In this document: positions 18,199 to 27,076 of the stretch, piece after piece
Layout: each line of letters begins with the position of its first letter
How positions within the stretch are numbered: the stretch's first letter is position 1
Source of the DNA: Thermoplasmata archaeon
GTDB lineage: Archaea; Thermoplasmatota; Thermoplasmata; Lutacidiplasmatales; UBA184
DNA length: 38,119 bases
Direction of reading: 5' to 3'
Assembly (NCBI GenBank): GCA_030037955.1
Contig: JASHPT010000081.1
Span: 1-38,119, forward strand
Program-made: the position numbers and the translations under genes
The notes under the pieces: generated by a model
Databases searched by the model: none
The model's input: the letters and a program-made list of their open reading frames with translations, nothing else
What the model was told of the DNA's origin: nothing

Positions 18199-19011
18199 CT
18201 ACACCGCGGCGCGGAAGGTCCCGACCAGCTCGTGGGACGCGTTTCGCCACAGCGCCCCGGGATCGCGCCGACCGAGCCGGAGGTCCCGCGCGACGAGCCA
18301 ACCGAGCCACTTGGGATAGGTCGCGAGTTCCCGCCGTGCCAGAGACCGACCCATGGCATGCATCGTCGCCTCGTCGACGACGAGCCCGAGTGCCGCGTGG
18401 CGCTGCTCGTCCGTAGGGGCGAGGTGCGCGAACGCCACGAGCCGGTCGATGGTGTCGGCCGGACGCTCAGTGACATCCTCGAAGCGGAGGTCCAGCCGAG
18501 GGACCTCCGGGTGTCGCGCCCCGATGGCGGCCAGTTCCTGAGCGAAGCGGGCCGTCACACGCTTGCTCTCCTCTGCCCCCGTGCCATCCCGCCGGAAGAG
18601 CGACAGAGCCACTTGGTCCGGGTTTCGGACCACGAAGATGAAGCGCGGGTCGTGGACCCGCGGGAGGAACGCCTCCACCGTGAACACAGACCAGGGGTCC
18701 TTCCACCCCCAAACCTCCCCTTCCGTCGAGTGGACCACCCGCTCGATCTCGGTCGTCATCGCACGGGCGCGTTCCGGGATCCGATCCCAGGGGAGGGTCT
18801 CATGGACCCCGGTCCCGTCGTACTCCAGGATCCGGCCGTTCAGCCATACGATGTCCGGGTTCTCGAAGTGACCCATGGGATTCGACCAGTGGCGCCCGAT
18901 CCAGTCCGGCCGAGCGTTCTTCGGTCCCATCCGTACCCCGAGGCGGTCGAGCATACCGGCGACGGCCGAGGTCCCGGACCGATGCATCCCGAGCACGATG
19001 TAGGTCGGCAT
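18199..19011 (-). CDS. Sulfotransferase family protein
   Basis: MPTYIVLGMHRSGTSAVAGMLDRLGVRMG (PAPS 5'-phosphosulfate loop), FIFVVRNPDQVALSLFRRDG. Confidence 0.82.
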   Translation of the reverse strand: MPTYIVLGMHRSGTSAVAGMLDRLGVRMGPKNARPDWIGRHWSNPMGHFENPDIVWLNGRILEYDGTGVHETLPWDRIPERARAMTTEIERVVHSTEGEVWGWKDPWSVFTVEAFLPRVHDPRFIFVVRNPDQVALSLFRRDGTGAEESKRVTARFAQELAAIGARHPEVPRLDLRFEDVTERPADTIDRLVAFAHLAPTDEQRHAALGLVVDEATMHAMGRSLARRELATYPKWLGWLVARDLRLGRRDPGALWRNASHELVGTFRAAV

Positions 19012-19980
19012 CTACCACCGGGCCATCGCATTGAGGAAATTGGCGGTCTGCGCCAGGGTAGGCGAGAGGACGTAGAGGGCCCGCGAGAGACGGGCGCCGG
19101 TCGGGTCCCCGTGCGATCCCTGCAGCTCCTGGAGCATCTGCCGACGGGAGACGTTTCCCTCGGCAACCTCCAGAAAGTGCTCGATGTCGCGGATGCGGCG
19201 GCGGAGGATCTCCTGAGCCCATGGCGCTCCCGTGGCCATCGCAAGCACGACTCGGTGACTTTGCAGGTGGTCGGCCTGCATCCGACGGTACTGCGCCACG
19301 TAGGCCTGGAAGGAGGCTCGAGAACCCCGCGAGAAGTTCTCGGTGTGGACACGGAGGCGGGTCAGGGGGTCGCTCGAGAATCGAACCCCGCCCGTAGAGA
19401 GGAGGCCCGTCCAGAGCAGGAAGGTGTCGATCGAGGCACGGATCTGCCGAAGGGGCTCCTCACGCGCCAGCAGGGCCGTCCGCCGGAGGGTGATGGAGCT
19501 GTCGTTTCCCGGGTCCGCCCAAAGCCAGTTCGCCACCGAGCCGTCGATCGGGGCCGGGATATCGACGTCGGCGCGGAGGCGCTTCTGGCGACGCCACATG
19601 GCCCCGCCCATCGGCGCCGGCAGTCCGGCGTCGTTGATGACCGACTGGCCGTGGCCGTAGTAGGCCAGCTGGGGTCGGTCCTGGAAGACCGTCAGCACCC
19701 GGGCCAGCTTACCCGGTTCCCAGATGTCATCGTCATCGAGAAAGGCGAGGAGGTCGCCGTTCGAGGCCCGGGCCGCGTCGGCGATCATCTCTCCCGTTCC
19801 CCTCCCCGTGGAGTCGAGGAGCCGCACGCCGGGGAGGGAGTCCACATACGGGTCCGGGAAGTCCTTGGTCACCACGACTTCGTAGGTCGACGGGTCGGCC
19901 GTCTGATGCAGCGCCGAGTCCACGGCGAGGCGGAGAAACTCCCGGCGGCCGTGAGCCATTACGACAGCGCTGACTCTCAT
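19012..19980 (-). CDS. Glycosyltransferase family 2
   Basis: MRVSAVVMAHGRREFLRLAVDSALHQT, NGDLLAFLDDDDIWEPGKLARVL. Confidence 0.88.
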   Translation of the reverse strand: MRVSAVVMAHGRREFLRLAVDSALHQTADPSTYEVVVTKDFPDPYVDSLPGVRLLDSTGRGTGEMIADAARASNGDLLAFLDDDDIWEPGKLARVLTVFQDRPQLAYYGHGQSVINDAGLPAPMGGAMWRRQKRLRADVDIPAPIDGSVANWLWADPGNDSSITLRRTALLAREEPLRQIRASIDTFLLWTGLLSTGGVRFSSDPLTRLRVHTENFSRGSRASFQAYVAQYRRMQADHLQSHRVVLAMATGAPWAQEILRRRIRDIEHFLEVAEGNVSRRQMLQELQGSHGDPTGARLSRALYVLSPTLAQTANFLNAMARW

Positions 19981-20103
19981 GGAGCGAGGGCGGAGCCCTC
20001 CGAGGTGGTACGCCGGCGGCTCGCTATTATCCTGCCCGTCCGCCGGGCGACGCGGGGAGGCTCAGCTATCCTGCGAGACCCGGGGCACCCGGGCCAGCGC
20101 AAC

Positions 20104-20111
20104 CGTTTATG
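20104..20111 (+). promoter_or_regulatory. Archaeal TATA box for PAC2 gene
   Basis: CGTTTATG, about 26 nt before GTG at 20133. Confidence 0.6.
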
Positions 20112-20132
20112 CCGGGAGGCACTGTCATCGCC

Positions 20133-20918
20133 GTGGCGCTGACTCCGCCGGAGGAGATCCGGATCGTCGACATCCGCGACGAATCGCTCACCGGTTCGAT
20201 GATGATCGTCGGATTTCCGACGCACGGTCTCGTCGGGTCGGTGGCGGCTTCGTACCTCGTGCATGCGTTGGACATGACCCCGGTGGCCTACGTGGCCAGC
20301 GAAGGGTTCCCGCCCACGGTCATCATGGAGGGGGGCGCCGTCAGCTCGCCCGTCCGGATGTACGCGAGCAAACTCGTCTGCGGCGTAGACCGGAAGTGTG
20401 ACCAGCTGGTCGTGGCCATTTCCGACATCCAGCCTCCGGTCGAGCTCCTCAATGGACTGGGTCGTTCGCTGCTGGACTGGGCCGAGCGCAAGGGCATCCA
20501 GATGGTGGTCGCGGTCGAGGGTCAGCCGGTGGACGAAGGGGTCCGCGGCGATGCCCGGGTCGTGGCGATGGCGAACCGGCCCGCCGTACCGGTGATCGAA
20601 AAGCTCGGGTTCGAGCCGGCGAACGGCGTGATCACCGGCTTCGCCGGCGGGATGTTGCTGTCGGCCTTGGGGCGGCACCTGCCGGTGCTGTGTCTGGTGG
20701 CCCAGGCCCACAAGGACTTCCCGGACGCCCGAGCCGCGGCCAAGGTCATCGAGTCGATCAATCCGCTCGTTCCGATGCTCGCGCTGGACACGAAGCCGCT
20801 CCGCGAGAAGGCTCGACTGCTCGAGGCCCAGATGCGGAAGTCGCTGGACGACCAGAAGAAGTCGATGACGAGCATGCGGCAGATCGAGACCGAAGGGCCG
20901 GGTGAGATGTATCGCTGA
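20133..20918 (+). CDS. PAC2-family (proteasome assembly chaperone-like) protein
   Basis: GSMMIVGFPTHGLVGSVAASYLVHALDMTPVAYVASEGFPPTVIMEGG; GVITGFAGGMLLSALGRHLPVLCLVAQAHKDFPDARAAAKVIE; GTG at 20133 about 26 nt after CGTTTATG (ORF-track start lies inside the TATA box). Confidence 0.87.
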   Translation: MALTPPEEIRIVDIRDESLTGSMMIVGFPTHGLVGSVAASYLVHALDMTPVAYVASEGFPPTVIMEGGAVSSPVRMYASKLVCGVDRKCDQLVVAISDIQPPVELLNGLGRSLLDWAERKGIQMVVAVEGQPVDEGVRGDARVVAMANRPAVPVIEKLGFEPANGVITGFAGGMLLSALGRHLPVLCLVAQAHKDFPDARAAAKVIESINPLVPMLALDTKPLREKARLLEAQMRKSLDDQKKSMTSMRQIETEGPGEMYR

Positions 20919-21408
20919 CACGGCGCCGCGGACGACGGCCGGCCCGGTGCCACCGGTTTCTCCCGGAACGCAGCTCCGTCGCTTCCACCCCCACGATATC
21001 CCGGTGATCGCGGACATCGTCCGGGATTCCTTGCACGAGAACTACGATCAGTCGCTCTACCTCTCGCTGGGCCAGCAGTGGCCGGACGGGTTCCTGGTGG
21101 CGACCGACGCGCTGGGCCGGCCCGTCGGCTTCCTGCTCGGCGTGATGCAGGTGGACCGGGAAGGTCGGATCCTGATGTTCGCCGTCGACCGGGACCACCG
21201 GAGCCGGGGCGTCGGCACACAGCTCATGCAGGCCTTCCTCGACCGGTGCCGGACGCAGGGGCTCCGCCGGGTGACGCTCGAGGTCCGGGTCAGCAACGCG
21301 ACGGCGATCCGTTTCTACACGGACTTTCGGTTCTCCGTCGTCGACCTGCTCCGAACCTACTACTCGGACGGGGAAGACGGCTACCAGATGGCGCGCGACA
21401 CCGGCTGA
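20902..21408 (+). CDS. GNAT-family N-acetyltransferase
   Basis: ILMFAVDRDHRSRGVGTQLMQAFLDRCRTQGLRRVTLEVRVSNATAIRFYTDFRF (RimI/Naa10-like acetyl-CoA motif). Confidence 0.88.
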   Translation: MRCIADTAPRTTAGPVPPVSPGTQLRRFHPHDIPVIADIVRDSLHENYDQSLYLSLGQQWPDGFLVATDALGRPVGFLLGVMQVDREGRILMFAVDRDHRSRGVGTQLMQAFLDRCRTQGLRRVTLEVRVSNATAIRFYTDFRFSVVDLLRTYYSDGEDGYQMARDTG

Positions 21409-21429
21409 GGCCGATTCGCCGCCGGCCAA

Positions 21430-21439
21430 ATCATATAGG
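21430..21439 (+). promoter_or_regulatory. Archaeal TATA box for CBS-HPF gene
   Basis: ATCATATAGG about 32 nt before ATG at 21470. Confidence 0.6.
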
Positions 21440-21469
21440 GTGTCCCGGTTCCCGAGGCCGGTACCTATC

Positions 21470-22729
21470 ATGGCGGCTCCGTGGCCCACCGCCGGCGACA
21501 TGATGACCGCCCGCCCGATCACGTTGCCCCGCGAGGCCCCGCTCTCGCAGGCCCTGGGCATCATGCGGGGGCGACGCATCCACGAGATCCCGGTGGTTCA
21601 GAACCGCCGAGTCATCGGGATGGTCACCCTCGATTCGATCGCCCGTCGGGTAAATCTCCCGCTGTCCACGAAGATCGACCGATTGATGCTGTTGCCCCCG
21701 ATCGTGTCGCCCGCCACCGGATACGCCGAGCTGAGCGAGCAGCTCCTGGCGACCGGCATGCGTGCCGCGCCCGTGACGGGGAGCCGCGGCGAGTTGCTCG
21801 GGGTCGTGTCTCGTACGGACCTCGTGCGTCGCCTTCCCCGGATCCCCCCGCTCGCCGATCATCGGGTCGAGGAGGTGACGGCCCCGTTGAACCTGATCCT
21901 GCAGGAGCGGGACCCGGTCCGCACGCTCCTCGGACAGGAGGCCCTTCGACACCTCGAAACCCATCCCCTCCCGGTCGTCGACCGCCGGGGAACGCTCTCG
22001 GGCGCGGTCGGGGTCGCAGACCTCGGCGAGGTGCTCTGGCGCCCCGTCGCCCAGGGCCACCGGGACGTGGAGAATCGCGGCACGGCCACCGAGGTCGAGA
22101 TCCGCACGATCATGCACAGCCCGGCCGTCACGGTACAGCGCGACACGACGACCGGGGCGGCGGCGCGTCTCATGAGCGACGAGCACGTCTCGAGCGTCTT
22201 CGTCGAGGAGAACGGCCGACCCGTGGGCATCGTCTCCCAAGCCGACCTGATCGGCCTCGCGGTCGGTGGTGGCGCAGCCGGCGGCGGCGCCTTGGGAGAT
22301 GTCTTCGTCCAGATCCAGGGCCTGCGGGCCTCCGCCGATCCGGCGATCCTCTCCGAGATCGACCAGGTGATCGCCCGGGGCCTGCGGCGGGTAGCCCGGT
22401 ACGTACACCCGGTGATGCTGACGGTGCACTTCTCTCCCCATGCCGCCCACCGGTCCGGCGAGGCCTCCGTGGAGGGCCGGCTCAACACGGACCGGGAGAT
22501 CCTCTACGCGTCCCGGACGGGATGGAACCTCTACGCGGCGCTCAACGAGATGCTGGACGAGCTGGAGTCGCAGGCCCGACGGCAGAAAGAGGAGCGTCGG
22601 GACGCGACGCATCGCACCTCTCCGCGCCTGGTCGCCGAAGCGCTCGAAGAGACGTCGGCCGACCCGGAGCTCGAGGCCCGGATCCGTTCCGCCACGCGCG
22701 ACGAGCGCCGTCGGCGCCGCCATCGCTGA
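21470..22729 (+). CDS. Fusion of four CBS domains with a C-terminal HPF/YfiA-like (ribosome hibernation) domain
   Basis: CBS repeats starting MTARPITLPREAPLSQALGIMRGRRIHEIPVV; C-terminal VFVQIQGLRASADPAILSEIDQVIARGLRRVARYVHPVMLTVHFSP...VEGRLNTDREILYASRTGWNLYAALNEMLDELESQARRQKEERR resembles HPF/YfiA; ATG 21470 about 32 nt after CATATAGG. Confidence 0.75.
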   Translation: MAAPWPTAGDMMTARPITLPREAPLSQALGIMRGRRIHEIPVVQNRRVIGMVTLDSIARRVNLPLSTKIDRLMLLPPIVSPATGYAELSEQLLATGMRAAPVTGSRGELLGVVSRTDLVRRLPRIPPLADHRVEEVTAPLNLILQERDPVRTLLGQEALRHLETHPLPVVDRRGTLSGAVGVADLGEVLWRPVAQGHRDVENRGTATEVEIRTIMHSPAVTVQRDTTTGAAARLMSDEHVSSVFVEENGRPVGIVSQADLIGLAVGGGAAGGGALGDVFVQIQGLRASADPAILSEIDQVIARGLRRVARYVHPVMLTVHFSPHAAHRSGEASVEGRLNTDREILYASRTGWNLYAALNEMLDELESQARRQKEERRDATHRTSPRLVAEALEETSADPELEARIRSATRDERRRRRHR

Positions 22730-22753
22730 GGTTTCAGGAGGTCGGAAAGGACC

Positions 22754-23167
22754 ATGATGCCCGGGGGCCGGATGAACGAGCGCCAGATGCGGATGATGAT
22801 GAAACGGCTCGGGATGACGACCGAGCCGATGGAGAACGTCGAGGAGGTCATCATCCGCACCAAGGACCAAGAGCATGTCATCGAGTCCCCGGAGGTCACG
22901 GTCCTCACCGTCCAGGGGGTCCGGACGTACCAGGTTGTTGGCGAGGCCAAGCAGCGGCCCCGAACCGCCGGCGGAGCCGGCTCGGCGACGCAGACCCCGG
23001 CCACCGAGGTAGGTCCTGCGAGTCCCCCGGACGAGGACATCCAGCTTGTGATGGATCAGACGGGTGCGTCCCGAGGGGAGGCGATCCAGGCGCTCGAGGC
23101 CGCGGGCGGCGCCCCGGCCGAGGCCATTCTGTCGCTCCTCTCGCGTCGGGGCACCGGTGACCGGTAA
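22754..23167 (+). CDS. nac: Nascent polypeptide-associated complex alpha-like protein (NAC + UBA)
   Basis: MNERQMRMMMKRLGMTTEPMENVEEVIIRTKDQEHVIESPEVTVLTVQGVRTYQVVGEAKQ plus C-terminal UBA DIQLVMDQTGASRGEAIQALEAAGGAPAEAILSLLS. Confidence 0.93.
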   Translation: MMPGGRMNERQMRMMMKRLGMTTEPMENVEEVIIRTKDQEHVIESPEVTVLTVQGVRTYQVVGEAKQRPRTAGGAGSATQTPATEVGPASPPDEDIQLVMDQTGASRGEAIQALEAAGGAPAEAILSLLSRRGTGDR

Positions 23168-23630
23168 GCCTCCTCGGATCGCCCAGGAGTGCATCGAGGG
23201 CTACATCTTCCTCCGGACGCCGCTGCGGATCCTCCTATTCCGGCGGCGCCCCGCCCGGGGCCGGATCTGGGTGCCAATCCAGGGAAAGGTCGACCCGTCG
23301 GATCGTAGCTTGCACGCCGCCCTCTACCGAGAGCTGGCGGAAGAGACCGGATTCCGTACGTTCCGGTCGGTGGCGCCTCTCCACTGGGTGGTCCGGTTCC
23401 GCGGACTCAACGGGAAGCTCTGGCGCCTCCATGCCTTCGCCGTAGAGCTGTCCACGAGACGTAGCCCCCGGCTGAACGAAGAGCACGAGGCCTTCGCATG
23501 GCTCGAGGCCCCGGAGGCACTCCGGCGCCTCCACTTCGCAGACAACCGGGCAGCGCTTCGCCGACTACTGCGGCGCCTTCCGGCGGAGCGGTCCCGCTCC
23601 GGACGGCACTCCGTGCCCGGAAACGTTTAG
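23157..23630 (+). CDS. NUDIX hydrolase
   Basis: WVPIQGKVDPSDRSLHAALYRELAEETGF Nudix-box-like; GTG 23157 overlaps the end of nac. Confidence 0.78.
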   Translation: MTGKPPRIAQECIEGYIFLRTPLRILLFRRRPARGRIWVPIQGKVDPSDRSLHAALYRELAEETGFRTFRSVAPLHWVVRFRGLNGKLWRLHAFAVELSTRRSPRLNEEHEAFAWLEAPEALRRLHFADNRAALRRLLRRLPAERSRSGRHSVPGNV

Positions 23631-23657
23631 CCCAGTCGTCGGCCCTTAGGCTCCGTC

Positions 23658-24740
23658 GTGACCGCGGAAGGTTCGGCACTACCCATCGAACCGGGGCTGG
23701 CGCCACTCCTCGCCGAGGCCGAGAACTCGGCCGCAAGCGCTGCGTACCGGGTCTTTCCTCGGCTCGGGCCCGACCTCTACCGCACCCTTCGGGAGTCCGG
23801 TGTCCGACGGATCGCTCTGCAGGTCCCGGCCGGCCTGACTCGCGGGGCCCGAGAGATCGCGGACACCCTGCGTACCGAAACCGGAGCGGACGTCCTCCTC
23901 GCCGCGCGGGCATGCTTCGGGGCGTGTGACTTTCCGGCTCCGGACGAGGTTCCGGGCGCCGACGCTCTCGTCCTGCTCGGCCACGCGCCAATCCCCAATG
24001 TTCGGCTCGCGCTGCCGACCTACTTCGTCGAGATGCGGCATCCAGGGGGCGACCCCGACCGGCTGGCCCGTCTCCTGGTCGACCGGAAACTCCCAAGCCC
24101 CCTGGGCCTCGTATGCTCGATCCAGCACCTGGACCTGGTCGACCCGCTCGTCGTAGCCGCTCGGCGCGTGGGCATCGAGTTCCTGTTCGCCGAAGGGGAC
24201 CGGAGACTAGGGTACGCGGCCCAAGCCCTGGGATGCAATTATACGTCGGCCGAACGGGTCGCCGACCGGGTCCGCGGGTTCGTCTTCCTGGGAACCGGAG
24301 ACTTCCACCCGCGAGGACTCGCGCTTGCAGTAGACCGGCCCGTGTGGACCGTCGATCCGCTCACGGCCCAGGTCGAACCGCCAATCGACCGTGCCTCCCT
24401 CGTCCGGGATCGCTTGCTGAGGATCGCGAGCTGCCGCGACGCCCGGAGATGGGGCGTGCTCGTCTCCAGCTTTGCCGGACAGAACCGGAGCCCGATGGCG
24501 CTGGCCCTCGTCCGCAAGGCACGGGAACGGGGTCGGGAGGCGGAGACCCTGGTCTTCGCTCGCCTCGATCCGGCCGACCTCATTGGCCGCGACTTCGACG
24601 CGTACGTGAATACGGCTTGTCCCCGCATCGCCCTCGACGACGCGGCACTCTACCCTCGGCCCATGCTCACCCCGCCGGAATTCCTGCAGGCCATCGGTGA
24701 ACGGCCCCTGGACGAGTATCGCTTCGACACCTACCATTGA
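23658..24740 (+). CDS. dph2: Diphthamide biosynthesis protein Dph2 (2-(3-amino-3-carboxypropyl)histidine synthase)
   Basis: RRIALQVPAGLTRGAREIADTLRTETGADVLLAARACFGACDFP; later CSIQHLD and NTACPRIALDDA cysteines; GTG start about 31 nt after ACGTTTAG. Confidence 0.9.
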   Translation: MTAEGSALPIEPGLAPLLAEAENSAASAAYRVFPRLGPDLYRTLRESGVRRIALQVPAGLTRGAREIADTLRTETGADVLLAARACFGACDFPAPDEVPGADALVLLGHAPIPNVRLALPTYFVEMRHPGGDPDRLARLLVDRKLPSPLGLVCSIQHLDLVDPLVVAARRVGIEFLFAEGDRRLGYAAQALGCNYTSAERVADRVRGFVFLGTGDFHPRGLALAVDRPVWTVDPLTAQVEPPIDRASLVRDRLLRIASCRDARRWGVLVSSFAGQNRSPMALALVRKARERGREAETLVFARLDPADLIGRDFDAYVNTACPRIALDDAALYPRPMLTPPEFLQAIGERPLDEYRFDTYH

Positions 24741-24769
24741 GCCGGAGTCTCGCCCGCCCGCCACGGATC

Positions 24770-25171
24770 ATGCACCGTTCGCTTCGGTTGCTCGGCCCCG
24801 GCTTCCTCGTTGCCGGGCTCGTGCTCCTGGGGTACTCGCTCCGCACCGGTGCCGCGACACTGTACCTCGTGGTTGTCGTTCCGGTGGTCTCGGGATCTGG
24901 TCCCGGGTTCTACCTCGCCACGGTGCTTCTGGTCCTCGGCATCTTGCTGCTGCCCCTCAGCTTCGCGGCGGTCCGAGCAACCTCCGAGGACGAGGAATCT
25001 ACGTCGGCGGCACCGCCCTCCGCCGGCGGGGTGCTTCTCGTTGGGCCTGTCCCGATCTTCTTCGGCAGTTGGCGAAAGAACCCACCAATCTCCTACCGGT
25101 GGGCCGTGGCCCTGGGTATTGTCCTTGTCGCAGTCGTCCTGCTCGTGCTCTGGGGCTTCTCCGTATTCTGA
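24770..25171 (+). CDS. DUF131-family membrane protein
   Basis: GGVLLVGPVPIFFGSW signature; hydrophobic N- and C-terminal segments; ATG at 24770 or upstream TTG 24737. Confidence 0.75.
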   Translation: MHRSLRLLGPGFLVAGLVLLGYSLRTGAATLYLVVVVPVVSGSGPGFYLATVLLVLGILLLPLSFAAVRATSEDEESTSAAPPSAGGVLLVGPVPIFFGSWRKNPPISYRWAVALGIVLVAVVLLVLWGFSVF

Positions 25172-25758
25172 CCCCAGACGGCGTCCAGGAAGGCCCGATG
25201 TATCCGGGGGTCGCCCGACAACTCGGGGTGAAAGGTAAGGCCCCAGACGTGGCCGGCCCGGACGCCCACGACCTCCGAGCCGCGGAACGCGAAAGCCGTC
25301 ACGCCCGAGCCCACCCCCAGGATCCGCGGGGCCCGGATAAATATCCCCGGGAAAGGGCCTCCGGCGAGGCCCTCTACCCGAACGTCGGCCTCGAACGATT
25401 CCTTCTGCCGACCGTAGTCGTTCCGACGAACCCGGATGTCGAGCGCTCCCAACGTTGTCGGGTCCCGGCCGGAGGGGCTCGGCTCCAGTCTTCGGGCCAG
25501 CAAGATCAGTCCGGCGCACGTCGCCAGGACCGGGAATCCCTCGGCGAGCTTCCGGCGGAGCTCGCCGGCGAGTCCGGTCGAGTCGAGGAGTCGGCCGATC
25601 GTGGTGCTCTCCCCGCCCGGCAGGAACAGTGCGTCGACCGACCGAAGGTCCGCCACCGAGCGTACCAGCTGAACGTGCGAGGCTGGAAGGACGCCCTGCA
25701 CCGCCGTCCAGTGCTCCGGCACGTCGCCCTGGAGGGCCAGGACGCCGACCCGCTTCAT
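25093..25758 (-). CDS. pdxT: Pyridoxal 5'-phosphate synthase glutaminase subunit PdxT
   Basis: MKRVGVLALQGDVPEH, LFLPGGESTTIGRLL, FPVLATCAGLILL (Cys nucleophile), LTFHPEL. Confidence 0.95.
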   Translation of the reverse strand: MKRVGVLALQGDVPEHWTAVQGVLPASHVQLVRSVADLRSVDALFLPGGESTTIGRLLDSTGLAGELRRKLAEGFPVLATCAGLILLARRLEPSPSGRDPTTLGALDIRVRRNDYGRQKESFEADVRVEGLAGGPFPGIFIRAPRILGVGSGVTAFAFRGSEVVGVRAGHVWGLTFHPELSGDPRIHRAFLDAVWGQNTEKPQSTSRTTATRTIPRATAHR

Positions 25759-27059
25759 TGCGGGCCGGGCGCCCGGAGCTCCTCGAGGATCTCCTTGGCC
25801 CGGTCGATCCGGATGCGATGCTCGGCGACGAGCCGGGCCACGACCCGGTCGATCTCGTCCGGATGCGCGCCGGCGGTCGCAGCGATGTTGCGGGCATGGA
25901 GCTCCATGTGTCCCCGCTGGATCCCCTCGGTAGCAAGCGCTCGGAGCGCGGCGAAGTTCTGGGCGAGCCCCACGGAGGCGAGCACCTGGGCGAGTTCGGC
26001 GGCGCCCTTGACGCCAAGGAGCTTCACGTTCGCCTTCGCCGTCGGGTGGACCGCGGTGGCTCCTCCGATCAGTCCGACGGCCAGCGGGAGCTCGATCGAA
26101 CCGACCAGATTGCCGTCCGGGTCCTTCTCATACGTCGTCAGGGGCGTGACGACGTTGCCGGGCTTGGCGTGGAATGCTGCATAGGTGTGGGCGCCGCTCT
26201 CGATGGCCCGGAAGTCGTTGCCCGTCGCGACGACCACCGCCGAGATGCCGTTCATGATCCCCTTGTTGTGGGTCGCACACCGGAACGGGTCGATCGCGGC
26301 GAAGGTGTAGGCGTCCAGGATCGCCTCGACGACCTCCGGACCCTTCCTCGTCTCCGTGGCCAGCAGGTCGGCCCGGAAGGTGGCGGTCGCCCGGGCCAGC
26401 CGGTGGGTCGCGAGATTGGAGATGATCCGGAGGAGGCTCCGGCCGCCGGCCAGCCGGGCGAGGTCGGGCGCGAGGGCTTCGCACATCGTATTGACCGCGT
26501 TCATGCCGGCGGCGTCGCGCGCATCAACGAGCAGATGGACGATTACCATGGGACCGCGGGGCGACGGGAGGACCCGAACCTCGAGGTCCCGGGCTCCGCC
26601 GCCGAACTTGATGAGCATCGGGTCCTGCGCGTTGGCCTTCTCGAGCAGGCTGTCCCGGGCGGCGAGGATCCGCAGGCGGGCGGCTGACGGGTCGTGGGCG
26701 TCTAGGATCTGCACCTGGCCGATCATCACAGGCGCCGTGGTCTGCGCTGTGAACCCGCCCGAGGCCCGGGCCACCTTCGCCGCATTCGAGGCGGCGGCGA
26801 CGACGCTCGGCTCCTCGATGGCCATCGGGATGAGGTAGTCCTTCTGGTTGATGCGGAAGTTCGTGGCGATGCCGAGGGGATACGCGTAGGCTCCGACGAC
26901 GTTCTCGATCATCCGGTCGAAGGCCGCCGGGTCGACCCCCGGGGGAAACTCGTAGGCGGCGAGCTCCGCGTCAGTGAAGTCGGCCCACTCCTTCAGCAGC
27001 TTACGCCGCTCCGGGATGGATAGGCGGTAGAAGCCCGAGATCTCCGACGATTTCTCCAT
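25755..27059 (-). CDS. Hydroxymethylglutaryl-CoA reductase, class II-like (degradative family)
   Basis: RMIENVVGAYAYPLGIATNFRINQKDYLIPMAIEEPSVVAAASNAAKVARASGGF; DARDAAGMNAVNTMCE; length and motifs match class II rather than class I. Confidence 0.9.
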   Translation of the reverse strand: MEKSSEISGFYRLSIPERRKLLKEWADFTDAELAAYEFPPGVDPAAFDRMIENVVGAYAYPLGIATNFRINQKDYLIPMAIEEPSVVAAASNAAKVARASGGFTAQTTAPVMIGQVQILDAHDPSAARLRILAARDSLLEKANAQDPMLIKFGGGARDLEVRVLPSPRGPMVIVHLLVDARDAAGMNAVNTMCEALAPDLARLAGGRSLLRIISNLATHRLARATATFRADLLATETRKGPEVVEAILDAYTFAAIDPFRCATHNKGIMNGISAVVVATGNDFRAIESGAHTYAAFHAKPGNVVTPLTTYEKDPDGNLVGSIELPLAVGLIGGATAVHPTAKANVKLLGVKGAAELAQVLASVGLAQNFAALRALATEGIQRGHMELHARNIAATAGAHPDEIDRVVARLVAEHRIRIDRAKEILEELRAPGPQ

Positions 27060-27076
27060 CGACCTTCCCCCCTGTT

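Noticed and set aside
18145-20142. 665-aa plus-strand ORF
   Set aside because: Antisense to sulfotransferase and GT2 genes, both with clear family motifs
21431-23194. 587-aa minus-strand ORF opposite CBS-HPF and NAC
   Set aside because: Antisense shadow ORF; forward genes have strong domain matches
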